A stretch of DNA of 64,000 bases. It comes from Afipia sp. GTDB lineage: Bacteria; Pseudomonadota; Alphaproteobacteria; Rhizobiales; Xanthobacteraceae. Shown here in pieces: positions 36,849 to 45,426 of this stretch (within the stretch, counting starts at the first letter, position 1; each line of letters begins with the position of its first letter). Below the pieces are notes generated by a model, which made no database searches, was not told where the DNA came from, and saw only the letters and a program-made list of their open reading frames with translations. The DNA is taken from contig JAFKEQ010000001.1 in assembly GCA_017308575.1 (NCBI GenBank), positions 744,001-808,000 on the forward strand, written 5' to 3'. A program made the translations under genes and the position numbers.

Positions 36849-37988
36849 TCAGAAAGCGGAAGCCAGATCCTTCGCGCCCTGCAACCCGATCTGGTTGTCC
36901 ATCCGCGCGTTGGTCGCGGCCAGAAGCTTCGCCACGGTGTTGTTGCGGATCGCCACCGGGTTTCGCTCATAGCCGCCGCGCTGGAAGAAGTTCGACGTCG
37001 GAACGACGATGCGCATGGTCTGCGGCATCGACACCATGTCGAACCCGTTGCCGTCGCCGGTCAGATTCATCATCTCAAGCTCTGCGGCGGTGAGCGGCGC
37101 CATATAGCCCTTGCGCCTGGCGAAGTTCACCGAGTCCATCAGCTTCAGCGTTTGCAGGATGGGGCCGACATCCATGTCGAGATTGAGCGCATGGACGGCG
37201 ATGCCGCGCGGCGTCGTGCCCAGCTTCTCGTGGGCGCTCCATTGATTGGGCACGGTCTTGCAGAACGCGACCATCTGCTGAACAATCGCGGCCTTCCGCT
37301 CCAGCTCCGCTTTCTGCGGTCCGGAGGCCTGCCGGATCTTGTCGCGCAGCGCGCCGAGAATGACGCCGCCATGTTCGGCCAGAAGGTCTATGGTGTTGGT
37401 GGTCAGCAACTGGTTGTAGCCGAGCGCGGTGGAGATCGCGCGGCCACGCGGTCCTTCGAGCCCCGCCTGCACGTCGTACTTGCCGTTGCCGCCGGACTCG
37501 AAACTGTAAATTCGCACCGCCTGGTCGCGCGTCAGTCCGAAGCCCGATGCGACCCTTGCATAGGCACGCTTGTAGTCGAGTTCGCTGGCGGGCTTGCGCG
37601 GCACGAACTGGAAATGCTCCCGCGCGTTGGCGAGAAAATCCGCGACGACCGGAAGCGCCTTGCGCGGCACAGGCGGCTTCTCGGGTGGGAACGGTGAAAC
37701 CGGCTTCGGCGGGCCGCCGTAGACCGGCGGCTGAACCAGCACATAATCGTCGGCGACGATCACCTCGCCGTTCCGCCGCTTGGCATTGCGGGTCTTGCGC
37801 TTCTCGCTGATCGCGCTCCAGTAGGCGGACGCTTCTTCGTCGAACTGTTCACGCGCCGCGGTGTAGTCCGCCAGTTTCCGCTGATAGTCCGCAATCTGCT
37901 GCGGTGTCTGTGCGAGGACCGCAGACGGCAGCGCCGGAGCGGCAGCCAGACATGCGATGCACGCCACCATCCATCGAAGCTGTCTCAC
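36849..37988 (-). CDS. secreted protein with lysozyme-like motif, function unknown
   Basis: A 379-residue exported protein. GTG 37988 gives a signal peptide (WMVACIACLAAAPALPSAVLA) and overlaps the thioesterase stop codon. After a charged, helical N-terminal part and a Pro-rich linker (PPVYGGPPKPVSPFPPEKPP), a helical domain contains YSFESGGNGKYDVQAG and STALGYNQLL. This spacing of an ESGG motif and a GYNQL motif recalls lytic transglycosylase/lysozyme-like folds, so a peptidoglycan-related role is possible. I cannot name the family with confidence. Confidence 0.7.
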   Translation of the reverse strand: MRQLRWMVACIACLAAAPALPSAVLAQTPQQIADYQRKLADYTAAREQFDEEASAYWSAISEKRKTRNAKRRNGEVIVADDYVLVQPPVYGGPPKPVSPFPPEKPPVPRKALPVVADFLANAREHFQFVPRKPASELDYKRAYARVASGFGLTRDQAVRIYSFESGGNGKYDVQAGLEGPRGRAISTALGYNQLLTTNTIDLLAEHGGVILGALRDKIRQASGPQKAELERKAAIVQQMVAFCKTVPNQWSAHEKLGTTPRGIAVHALNLDMDVGPILQTLKLMDSVNFARRKGYMAPLTAAELEMMNLTGDGNGFDMVSMPQTMRIVVPTSNFFQRGGYERNPVAIRNNTVAKLLAATNARMDNQIGLQGAKDLASAF

Positions 37989-38776
37989 ATGAACACCGCC
38001 ACGTTTTGACGGCAGACCAGAATCGGCTGCCTGTCCGCGTTCCAGAGCGTCGTCGCCTGGCTGGAATAGCCATCGTGAATGCGCTCGGCCCGGGTCTCGA
38101 GCAGCCACCAGCCGTCCCGTGTCTCAATGTTGTCTGTCAGCAGGTCGATGCCCCAGGTCATGGTGCTGATCGGCCCGGACGGTTTGTCGAATTTCACCAG
38201 GGCTGCTGGCGGCGGTGCGTCGGTGAGCGCGACCAGTGCGGCGACCGATGCGGGCTGCGCCGGGTCGCGGTGGCGGAGCCACAGGACAAAAGCAGGTGTC
38301 TCGCTTTCGCTGAAGGGCGGGTTGCCGCCGGCGAAGCGTCCGTCGAAATGCTGGATGAAGTTCAGTCCGGGAATTTTGCGAAAGAACGCAGGGCAGACGT
38401 CCGGCTCGGGAACTTTCGGTGCGGGCAAGCTGCCGTAATCCACGGCTGAACTGCGCGCTGCGCCATAGCATAGCGTGGCGCGCGTTGCGAAACCGGTTTC
38501 ACTGAACAGATCGACGCCGACGAACACGGTGGACTTTCCCCGGCGCAGCGCCGTCGGGCGGATCATCACGGTGTCGGCTGCGGGACCGATGAAAGAGAAT
38601 TGAGCCGAACGCAGCGGCGGCAGGTCGCTGAGTTGCCGCGCTGCACTCTCAAGACACAAGGCGGCGGAAAGCCCGCCATACATGGTGCGGCCCTGCAGCC
38701 AGTCTTCGGTCGCGGTGGCGGAACAGGTGTCGCCATCGGTGGTCATGCTCGCCATCAGTTCGGTGAATTCGGTCAT
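37985..38776 (-). CDS. acyl-CoA thioesterase-like protein (TesB/4HBT_3 type)
   Basis: A 263-residue double-hotdog thioesterase. The N-terminal hotdog contains MYGGLSAALCLESAAR, then LRSAQFSFIGPAADTV and VFVGVDLFSETGFATRATLCYG; the second hotdog includes WLLETRAERIHDGYSSQATTLW, where the TesB-type catalytic Asp would be found. Preferred start is ATG 38776; the open frame extends to 38884 through a palindrome. It shares a four-base overlap with the next gene (TGA/GTG), indicating translational coupling to the secreted protein. Confidence 0.82.
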   Translation of the reverse strand: MTEFTELMASMTTDGDTCSATATEDWLQGRTMYGGLSAALCLESAARQLSDLPPLRSAQFSFIGPAADTVMIRPTALRRGKSTVFVGVDLFSETGFATRATLCYGAARSSAVDYGSLPAPKVPEPDVCPAFFRKIPGLNFIQHFDGRFAGGNPPFSESETPAFVLWLRHRDPAQPASVAALVALTDAPPPAALVKFDKPSGPISTMTWGIDLLTDNIETRDGWWLLETRAERIHDGYSSQATTLWNADRQPILVCRQNVAVFM

Positions 38777-38836
38777 TGCGTCGTGCCTGATCCTGAAATG
38801 CCTGCCAGATGTATAGCTGCACGATTTATTCTGGTC

Positions 38837-38859
38837 GCGATCATGGCAGCCATGATCGC
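38837..38859. promoter_or_regulatory. 10-3-10 palindrome upstream of the thioesterase gene
   Basis: GCGATCATGG and CCATGATCGC form a perfect ten-base inverted repeat around CAG. It lies 61-83 bases before the thioesterase start and 190 bases before the small gene on the other strand. The length and symmetry make it a good operator candidate; no regulator is adjacent except the TetR gene 5 kb away, whose own site is different. The remainder of 38777-39048 shows only a short GTCAG/CTGAC repeat at 38916-38930. Confidence 0.5.
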
Positions 38860-39048
38860 AGAGTCGCGCGATGCTGTGCTGCAAACTTCGCGCGGACTCA
38901 GGTTGGACTCAATCCGTCAGTAAGACTGACCGAATCGAGTTATCAACAAGCTTTACGCGGCACTTTCGAATCATTCTCGCTTCGGGCTACGGATTGGTTT
39001 CAAATGTGATGCTTGCGTGACTGTGGCGTTGCGTGCGGGGCGACGATC

Positions 39049-39276
39049 ATGAACAAAATTGTTTCGCCAGAAGGTTTGGCGTCGGGTGAGTTATCGAAAC
39101 TTTTCGGCGATGTACCGAAGCCGAATCGTGCCGACTGGGAAAAGACGCTGAAGGCGTTGAAGCCGTGGCTGAGCCCGGAAAAGTTCGCGGAAACCGAAGA
39201 GATTCACTGGCGTATGTTCGAGCGCGCCAATCGCTGGCATCAGGCATCCAGGCCTGCGCCGTCGGACGACCGGTAA
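39049..39276 (+). CDS. small hypothetical protein
   Basis: A 75-residue soluble protein (MNKIVSPEGL...), rich in Lys, Glu and Trp (four Trp residues), predicted helical. ATG 39049 follows a GGGGCGACG stretch that could serve as ribosome site. No family recognised. Support is modest: codon usage is normal for the region, there is no overlapping better gene, and it fills an otherwise empty interval. Confidence 0.45.
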   Translation: MNKIVSPEGLASGELSKLFGDVPKPNRADWEKTLKALKPWLSPEKFAETEEIHWRMFERANRWHQASRPAPSDDR

Positions 39277-39391
39277 ATTCTCTGCGCGTGTCGCGCGTGC
39301 AATAGGGCTTGCACGACAGAGCGATCGCGCGTTTTCATTTTGGAAATGGATAGCGTTGTCGTAAAGGCAGCCGCGATGCCGAGGCAGCGCG

Positions 39392-41089
39392 TCAGACCCC
39401 GGTGCCGGTTGACGGCGTGATGGGGATGTCCGCCGTCTTGGCGTGATCCGGCGTCTCGTCCTTCCAGCGCACCGAACCCAGCGGCCGTTCCAGCATGCGC
39501 CGAATCTTGATCGGTTCCGGCCCGACATGAAATCCGACGGCGGCGAGATGGAGTTCGCGCTCCGACTGCGTCGAGCGGCTGCGCTGATGCAGGAAGTCCA
39601 GCCATGTCGGGCAATGATAGCGTTCGATCCAGATTTCCGGATCGGCGATGTCGCGCGCGATGGACCAGGCATAGGCGCCGTTGCGCTGTCGGCTGGCCTG
39701 CACCTGCAGCATCAATGTGTAGAATGCGCGCGCCTTGTCCTGAGCCACGCGATATTCGATCTCAACCACAATCGGTCCGCTGCGGTGGCTGATGACCAGA
39801 TTCACTTCCGGTTCGGCAAGTGCCTCGATCGGGTCGTTGTTGTTGCCTTCGGTCGAAGGCATGGCGAACCAGATCGCGAGGATGGGCGACAGGAACATCA
39901 CGGCGCCCGCGATCAGCAGCGCATTGTTGACGCCGGTGCCATTGGCGACATGGCCCCACAGCCAGCTTCCGATCGCGACGCCGCCCGCGATGGCGGCCTG
40001 ATAGGCGGCCAGCGCGCGGCCTGCGACCCAGCGCGGCGTCGAAAGCTGCACGCCGATATTAAACAGGGTCACGCTTAGCATCCAGCAGGTGCCGGCCACG
40101 ATCAGTGCCGCGCCTGTCAGAACGGGCGAATGGCTCAACGCCATGACGCCGATAGCGATGCCCATGGCGAGCGCGCACAGGCGCACGGCCTGTTCGGCGC
40201 TCATGGACTTGCGGACCGTGGACACGCTCATGGCGCCGAGCACGCCGCCGATCCCGAAGCAGCCGAGCATCACGCCATAGGTCTGAGCGCTGCCGTGGAG
40301 AATGTCGCGCGCCACCAGCGGCATCAGCGCCAGCACCGAGCCTCCGGCGATACCGGTCACCAGTGTGCGATAGAGCACGACCCGCACGGATGGCGAATGG
40401 ACGATGTAGCGGACGCCGGACACCATCGCGCGGCGCAGCCGCTCGGGCGGCAGCCGCGAAGGTTCGAGCGTGCGCCGCCACAGATAAAGAACGATCAGCA
40501 GCGGGACGTACAGCAGCACGTTGCCGACAAAGGCCGCGACGGCGCCGGCTGCCGCCACGATGATGCCGCCCAGCGCCGGGCCGAAGCTGCGCGCGATATT
40601 GTAGCTGATGCCGTTCAGCGCCACTGCCGCGGGCAAGGTATCCGCGGGGACCTGCTCGCTGACCGAGGCCTGCCAGGCCGGACCGAACAGCGCGTTGCCG
40701 CAACCGATCAGAAAGCAGAACAGCAGCAGGCTGTTCGGCGAAATCAGGTTCAGATAGGCCAGCACCGACAGCGCGATGCCACCGCTCAGACCGAGACACA
40801 ACGCGGAGAGACCGACAATGCGCCGGTCATACATGTCGGCGATCGCGCCCGCCGCCAGCGACAGCAGCATGATCGGCAGCATCAGGGCGGTCTGCACCAG
40901 CGCCACCATGTCCGCCGACGATGTCATCTGGGTCATGGCCCAGGCGGCGCCGACGCCGTTGATCATCAGGCCGAGATTGGAGAGCAGACTCGCCATCCAG
41001 ATTCGCCGGAAAACGGCGTGGCGCAGCGGCGCGGTAACGCCGCCGGCAGGGGATGGGCGTTTGGCGGGCTGGTCGGCCGGTCTATTCAA
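39392..41089 (-). CDS. MFS exporter with C-terminal ferredoxin-like domain (MFS_3/EntS type)
   Basis: A 565-residue transporter of the MFS_3 group (related to enterobactin exporter EntS). The membrane part (to about residue 410) starts FRRIWMASLLSNLGLMINGVGAAWAM and includes LVARDILHGSAQTYG. The C-terminal 140 residues (from PIVVEIEYRVAQDKARAFYTLM) look like an antibiotic-monooxygenase/ferredoxin-like dimer domain, a fusion common in this subgroup. Start is TTG 41089 with GAGG nine bases upstream. Substrate unknown; no siderophore genes are nearby. Confidence 0.87.
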   Translation of the reverse strand: MNRPADQPAKRPSPAGGVTAPLRHAVFRRIWMASLLSNLGLMINGVGAAWAMTQMTSSADMVALVQTALMLPIMLLSLAAGAIADMYDRRIVGLSALCLGLSGGIALSVLAYLNLISPNSLLLFCFLIGCGNALFGPAWQASVSEQVPADTLPAAVALNGISYNIARSFGPALGGIIVAAAGAVAAFVGNVLLYVPLLIVLYLWRRTLEPSRLPPERLRRAMVSGVRYIVHSPSVRVVLYRTLVTGIAGGSVLALMPLVARDILHGSAQTYGVMLGCFGIGGVLGAMSVSTVRKSMSAEQAVRLCALAMGIAIGVMALSHSPVLTGAALIVAGTCWMLSVTLFNIGVQLSTPRWVAGRALAAYQAAIAGGVAIGSWLWGHVANGTGVNNALLIAGAVMFLSPILAIWFAMPSTEGNNNDPIEALAEPEVNLVISHRSGPIVVEIEYRVAQDKARAFYTLMLQVQASRQRNGAYAWSIARDIADPEIWIERYHCPTWLDFLHQRSRSTQSERELHLAAVGFHVGPEPIKIRRMLERPLGSVRWKDETPDHAKTADIPITPSTGTGV

Positions 41090-41204
41090 GACAGGTATCC
41101 TCGGTCTCGCTGCGTCGGAAGCGGTTCGGCCGGGGCACGATAGGAAACGGCCACGGTGCGAATCGGAACTGTGTGATAACCGACGCGGGTTGAAAAGTTA
41201 TTTG

Positions 41205-41639
41205 CTACCATCGCCACTGACCGTCGTCGGCCCAGCGTGAACGGTAGCCGACCAGGCGCATCCAGCGCGTCACGATCTGGTCGAACCCGGTGACATAGTC
41301 GCAGGCCGGGTCGCGTGACCATTTCTTGTCGGCCTTGACCTCGGCGATGGTTTTCTCGCTCGCATAGGTGAAAAGCTGAAGCGGCTTTGCCGGATCGAAC
41401 ACTTCGCTGCGATTGGCGATCAGTTCGCGGCCCAGCTTGTTATAGATCACGCACGGCGTGCTCGCGTAGGTCTGCATCTGTTCGTCGACGATCACGCGCG
41501 CATTATCCGGCGGCGGCTCGATCTTGTAGGACAGGAGAAATGCGGCTGCGGCGAGCACGGCGGCAAGACCAGCGCCTGTCAGGATCAGCCAGATCAGGCG
41601 CGGCCGCCCTGCATCGTTTGCTGGATTGGAGTGCGACAT
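41205..41639 (-). CDS. membrane-anchored protein of unknown function
   Basis: A 144-residue protein with one N-terminal helix (LIWLILTGAGLAAVLAAAAFLL) and a periplasmic domain containing two cysteines (STPCVIYNKLG and DPACDYV), which could be disulfide-bonded. It ends WADDGQWRW. No family recognised. It lies 115 bases upstream, in transcription order, of the MFS gene. Confidence 0.75.
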   Translation of the reverse strand: MSHSNPANDAGRPRLIWLILTGAGLAAVLAAAAFLLSYKIEPPPDNARVIVDEQMQTYASTPCVIYNKLGRELIANRSEVFDPAKPLQLFTYASEKTIAEVKADKKWSRDPACDYVTGFDQIVTRWMRLVGYRSRWADDGQWRW

Positions 41640-41701
41640 CGGCGCGAGAATGGCACGGCGGCTGAAAACTGTCAGGTAAAATGCAGGCTCAAGAAAATGT
41701 T

Positions 41702-41738
41702 CCGGGCCGCCGTGGCGAATCTCACCGCGGCGGCCCGG
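41702..41738 (-). terminator. hairpin after the TTT binding-protein gene
   Basis: CCGGGCCGCCG and CGGCGGCCCGG form an 11-base stem around a 15-base loop, starting 13 bases past the reverse-strand stop at 41751. Only a weak T-rich stretch (AACATTTTC on the reverse strand) follows, so terminator function is probable but not certain. Confidence 0.5.
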
Positions 41739-41750
41739 CCGGTCTTATCA

Positions 41751-42746
41751 TTATTCAGGCTTGATCTTGGCGAATTCGGCGACCTTGCCCCATTTTTCGG
41801 TTTCCGCGATCACGAAGGCCTGCATTTCCTCGGGCGTGCCTCCGATCGGCTCGCCGCCGAGCTTGCGGATGCGCTCGATGCCGTCGGGTGACTTGATGTA
41901 CTTGATGATGCTCGCGTTGAGTTTCATCACGATGTCCTTCGACACCTTGGCGGGCGCGGCAACCGTGAACCACGCCGCTGCGTCATAGCCCTTCACGGTG
42001 TCGCCGATCGGCGGAATGTTCGGCAGCAACGGCCAGCGCTGCGCGGTGCTGATCGCCAGCGGACGCACGTTGCCGGCTTCCGCGAAGGGCAGCACGGCGG
42101 GCAGGTTGTCGATCATGACATGGACACGGCCCGCCACGAGATCGGTGAGGGCCGGGGCGCTGCCCTTGTAAGGCACATGCACGATGTCGATGCCGGTCAT
42201 CGACTTGAACAGTTCGGTCGCCAGATGCGCCGTGCTGCCGAGGCCCGGCGTGCCGTAGAAGAGTTGACCGGGCTTCGATTTGGCGAGCGCGATGAATTCC
42301 GCCACCGATTTCGCCGGAACATCCGGATTGACCGACATCAGGTTCGGCACCCGTGCGATGATGGTGACCGGCTGGATGTCCTTGATCGGATCGTAGGGCA
42401 TGTTCTTCTGAACATACTTGTTGATCGCGTGGGTGCCCGGCGTGCCGACGATGAAGGTGTAGCCGTCCGGATCGGACTTGGCGACGAAATCGGCGGCGAT
42501 GTTGCCGCCTGCGCCCGGCTTGTTCTCGACGATGAACTGCTGGCCGTATTCTTCCGAGAGCTTCTGCGCCACGAGGCGGCCGAGAATGTCGGTGGTGCCG
42601 CCGGCGGCGAAAGGCACGACGAATTTCACCGGATGGTCCGGCCACGCTGTGGCTTTGGACGCGCGGCTCAGGAACGGTGTGGCGGCAAGCGCCGCGCCGC
42701 CTGCAAGAACGGAGCGCCGGGTGGGTCGGGAAGAAGTCATTCGCAT
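41751..42746 (-). CDS. tripartite tricarboxylate transporter (TTT) substrate-binding protein
   Basis: A 331-residue Bug/TctC-type periplasmic binding protein. The N-terminus has a twin-arginine-like export signal (TRRSVLAGGAALAATPFLSRA). Family motifs include VKFVVPFAAGGTTDILGR, VENKPGAGGNIAADFVAKS, DGYTFIVGTPGTHAIN and VPYKGSAPALTDLVAGRV. Ligands of this family are carboxylates. No tctA/tctB membrane genes are present in the window, so it is an orphan here; orphan Bug proteins are common. Start is ATG 42746 or 42740. Confidence 0.92.
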   Translation of the reverse strand: MRMTSSRPTRRSVLAGGAALAATPFLSRASKATAWPDHPVKFVVPFAAGGTTDILGRLVAQKLSEEYGQQFIVENKPGAGGNIAADFVAKSDPDGYTFIVGTPGTHAINKYVQKNMPYDPIKDIQPVTIIARVPNLMSVNPDVPAKSVAEFIALAKSKPGQLFYGTPGLGSTAHLATELFKSMTGIDIVHVPYKGSAPALTDLVAGRVHVMIDNLPAVLPFAEAGNVRPLAISTAQRWPLLPNIPPIGDTVKGYDAAAWFTVAAPAKVSKDIVMKLNASIIKYIKSPDGIERIRKLGGEPIGGTPEEMQAFVIAETEKWGKVAEFAKIKPE

Positions 42747-42850
42747 GATCGTCGTATTTCCTCTGTCGGTTCTTATGAAAACATTTTTACAGTTACAGTC
42801 GTGGTGTGGCGGACCGCCGGATTGACCGGCGATCCGTATTCGGCGTGACG

Positions 42851-44032
42851 TCAGTGGCCCATGCGGGCGGATGCCGGATGGCCGGGCACCTTGAAGCGCT
42901 TGCCGGTGTCGGTCACCTTGGTGCCGTTGACTTTCAGAATTGAGAAGTCGCTGTTGAGATAATTTCCGACCAGCAGATATTTTCCGTCCGGTGTGAACAG
43001 CACGGCTTCCGGCAGGCCACCCACTTCGATGTCCTGGGTTTTGGTCACCTTCTTGCCGTCGATGCGCAGGATCGAAACGCTGCCGTTCTTCTGATAGAAG
43101 AACAGGTTCTTCATATTGGAGCCGCGCAGGATCGCCGTTGCCGCGAGATTGCCCTTGGGGCTGACGGCGATGCCTTCGGGACCGTCGCCGACCACGACGC
43201 GGTCGATGAAGCGCGGCGGCTTGGCATCGAGATCAGCAACGCTGACCGTATCGACGCTGCCGTCGGATGAACCGGCATTACCGTTATCGGCGGTCAGTGC
43301 CAGCTTGCCGTTCGGCGTCACGACCACGTTGTAGGGCCAGAGGCCCGCCATCAGGTCCACTTTGTTATAGGCGACCTTGTCGCCGTTGATCTCGAGCACT
43401 GACAGTTTGTGCGCCGGAAATTTCGTCGCCAGCGCACGCTTGCCGTCCGGCGTGAACACGACCTGCGAGACGCTGTCGCCCATCGCGATCGTATCCGTCA
43501 CTTTCACATCGGTGCCGTTGACAGACAGCACGGAAATGGAATTGTCGCCGCGATTGGCGACCAGCGCCATCTTGCCGTTGGGGCTGAAGCTCAGGCCGGA
43601 CGGCTGCTTGCCGCCGGTCACGGTTCCCGCCAGCTTCGGCGGATTGGCCTTCATGTCGATGACATAAATCTTGTTGTCGAGAGACATCTTCAGCGCATCG
43701 CCGTCCTTGGCTACATCGACCGAGTCCGCCACCAGCGCCACCGAGCCCGTCGGATCGATATCGACATTCACCGGCGGTCCGACCACGGAATTTTTGAGAG
43801 GAAGGTTGGCGACGATTTTCGGATTTTCCGGATTGGCGAGATCGACGATCAGCACCGAATCCTTGCCGGCTGGGGAAAGAACGACTTTGCCATCCGCATC
43901 CCACAGCACCTTCTCGTCGTTGCCGACGATCATGAACGGCGCGGCATGTGCAGGATGGAACCCGGCGAGCCCGAGCAGCAGGCTTGCTCCGATGGATAGA
44001 GACGTCACGCGACGAGTGAACATGGTCACCAT
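42851..44032 (-). CDS. secreted beta-propeller protein (YVTN/lactonase-like)
   Basis: A 393-residue exported protein: signal peptide to about residue 30 (LLLGLAGFHPAHA), then about seven repeats of the type FSPNGKMALVANRGDNSISVLSV, VTPNGKLALTADNG and FTPDGKYLLVGNYLNSDFSIL, forming a beta-propeller like lactonase/YncE proteins. No active-site motif is obvious. Such proteins may bind partners or small molecules in the periplasm. It is divergent from the TAXI-TRAP operon across 254 bases and has a good GGGAGG site at its start (ATG 44032, or ATG 44023). Confidence 0.85.
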   Translation of the reverse strand: MVTMFTRRVTSLSIGASLLLGLAGFHPAHAAPFMIVGNDEKVLWDADGKVVLSPAGKDSVLIVDLANPENPKIVANLPLKNSVVGPPVNVDIDPTGSVALVADSVDVAKDGDALKMSLDNKIYVIDMKANPPKLAGTVTGGKQPSGLSFSPNGKMALVANRGDNSISVLSVNGTDVKVTDTIAMGDSVSQVVFTPDGKRALATKFPAHKLSVLEINGDKVAYNKVDLMAGLWPYNVVVTPNGKLALTADNGNAGSSDGSVDTVSVADLDAKPPRFIDRVVVGDGPEGIAVSPKGNLAATAILRGSNMKNLFFYQKNGSVSILRIDGKKVTKTQDIEVGGLPEAVLFTPDGKYLLVGNYLNSDFSILKVNGTKVTDTGKRFKVPGHPASARMGH

Positions 44033-44286
44033 AGCCTCCCTGAAAACCGGCTTGTGCCGGATTGTTGATTGGGGGCGACACTATTCGTTCCGATGGCTTC
44101 CTGCCAGAGCGCAGCAGCTTTGCCAGCGATGTTGCCGCCATTTCGTGACGTTTCCATTTGCATCGCAGCAAAAAATGCCGACGATCTAATACCAATGTCT
44201 ACAAGGCGCGATCTTTTCTGCCCCTGCGGGTTGACCGCGGGCGCGCGTTTGTTCACTTTCCCGCGAAATTCAAGCGAGGAATGCCC

Positions 44287-45234
44287 ATGAAAAAGAAGTT
44301 GTTTGCCGTTGCTGCAGCCGCCGTCGTGTCACTGACCGCACCCGCCGCCCATGCTCAGCAATTCATCAATATTCTCACCGGCGGCACGTCCGGCGTGTAT
44401 TATCCGCTCGGCGTCGCGATCGGAAAAATCTACGGCGAAAAGATTTCCGGGGTGAAGACCCAGGTGCAGGCCACCAAGGCCTCGGTCGAAAACCTCAACT
44501 TGATCGAGCAGGGACGCGGCGAACTGGCGTTTACGCTGGGCGACTCGCTCAAGGCGGCCGTCGATGGCGACGCGGAAGCCGGCTTCAAGACCAAGCTGAC
44601 CAAGCTGCGCACTCTTGGCGCGATCTATCCGAACTACATTCAGATCGTCGCCACCGCTGACAGCGGCATCAAAACGCTGGCCGATCTCAAGGGCAAGACG
44701 CTCTCGGTGGGTGCGCCGAAGTCCGGCACCGAACTCAATGCCCGCGCGATTCTGAAAGCCGCAGGCCTTGAGTACAAGGATCTCGGCAAGGTGGAATATC
44801 TGCCGTTCGCCGAATCCGTCGATCTGATGAAGAACCGTCAGCTCAACGCCACGCTGCAGTCGGCGGGCCTTGGCGTTGCTTCTCTCAAGGATCTGTCCAG
44901 CTCGACCGAGATCAATGTCGTGTCGGTGCCGAAGGCCGTTGTCGACAAGATCGGCCCTCCGTTCGTGTCGGTCACCATTCCGGCGAACACCTATACCGGC
45001 CAGAAGGAAGACGTGCCGACCGCGGCTGTCGTGAACTATCTCGTCACCAGCTCGGCGGTGTCCGACGATCTCGCCTACCAGATGACCAAGCTGATCTTTG
45101 AATCGCTGCCGGAACTCGCCAATGCGCATGCCGCCGGCAAGGACATCAAGCTGGAGACTGCGGCCACCGGAAGTCCGGCGCCGCTGCATCCGGGCGCGAT
45201 CCGCTATTACAAGGAAAAGGGCCTGATCAAGTAA
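44287..45234 (+). CDS. TAXI-family TRAP transporter solute-binding protein
   Basis: A 315-residue periplasmic binding protein of the TAXI group of TRAP transporters. Signal peptide LFAVAAAAVVSLTAPAAHA is followed by INILTGGTSGVYYPLGVAIGKIY, the family hallmark, then VQATKASVENLNLIEQGRGELAFTLGDS in parts. ATG 44287 is preferred because GAGGA lies about seven bases upstream; ATG 44281 is immediately after it. The permease follows after a repeat-filled 192-base gap. Ligand unknown; glutamate- or C4-dicarboxylate-like compounds are known for some members. Confidence 0.93.
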   Translation: MKKKLFAVAAAAVVSLTAPAAHAQQFINILTGGTSGVYYPLGVAIGKIYGEKISGVKTQVQATKASVENLNLIEQGRGELAFTLGDSLKAAVDGDAEAGFKTKLTKLRTLGAIYPNYIQIVATADSGIKTLADLKGKTLSVGAPKSGTELNARAILKAAGLEYKDLGKVEYLPFAESVDLMKNRQLNATLQSAGLGVASLKDLSSSTEINVVSVPKAVVDKIGPPFVSVTIPANTYTGQKEDVPTAAVVNYLVTSSAVSDDLAYQMTKLIFESLPELANAHAAGKDIKLETAATGSPAPLHPGAIRYYKEKGLIK

Positions 45235-45262
45235 GATCGACACTTGATGATTTGAAAAAGAC

Positions 45263-45292
45263 GTCATGCCCGGGCTTGTCCCGGGCATCCAC
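45263..45292. repeat. palindromic repeat (CCGGGCTTGTCCCGG family), single copy
   Basis: GTCATGCCCGGGCTTGTCCC and GGGCATCCAC make one arm of the same family as at 8665-8753. Here the core is flanked by GC on the left and GC on the right (GCCCGGG/CCCGGGC), a third base combination that keeps the pairing. It lies 28 bases after the TAXI binding-protein stop. Confidence 0.75.
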
Positions 45293-45297
45293 ATTTT

Positions 45298-45383
45298 GTC
45301 ATTACGAGGAGCGAAAGCGACGAAGCAATCCAGTCTTCGGATTCTGTAGCTTTCTGGATTGCTTCGCTTCGCTCGCAATGACG
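45298..45383. repeat. palindromic repeat (GAAGCAATCCAG/CTGGATTGCTTCG family)
   Basis: An 86-base element with long imperfect inverted arms: GTCATTACGAGGAGCGAAAG and CGACGAAGCAATCCAG on the left, CTGGATTGCTTCGCTTCGCT and CGCAATGAC on the right. It belongs to the same family as the element at 55876-55939. It fills the gap between the binding-protein and permease genes of the TAXI operon and could form a stable RNA hairpin there. Confidence 0.75.
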
Positions 45384-45426
45384 AATTGAGATATTGGATT
45401 GGGGCGCTGCACAGCGGCGGGGATTC

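Noticed and set aside
44158-44171. FixK-like sequence TTGC-N6-GCAA before the TAXI operon
   Set aside because: The relaxed pattern should occur several times by chance in 64 kb and there is no link to oxygen control.
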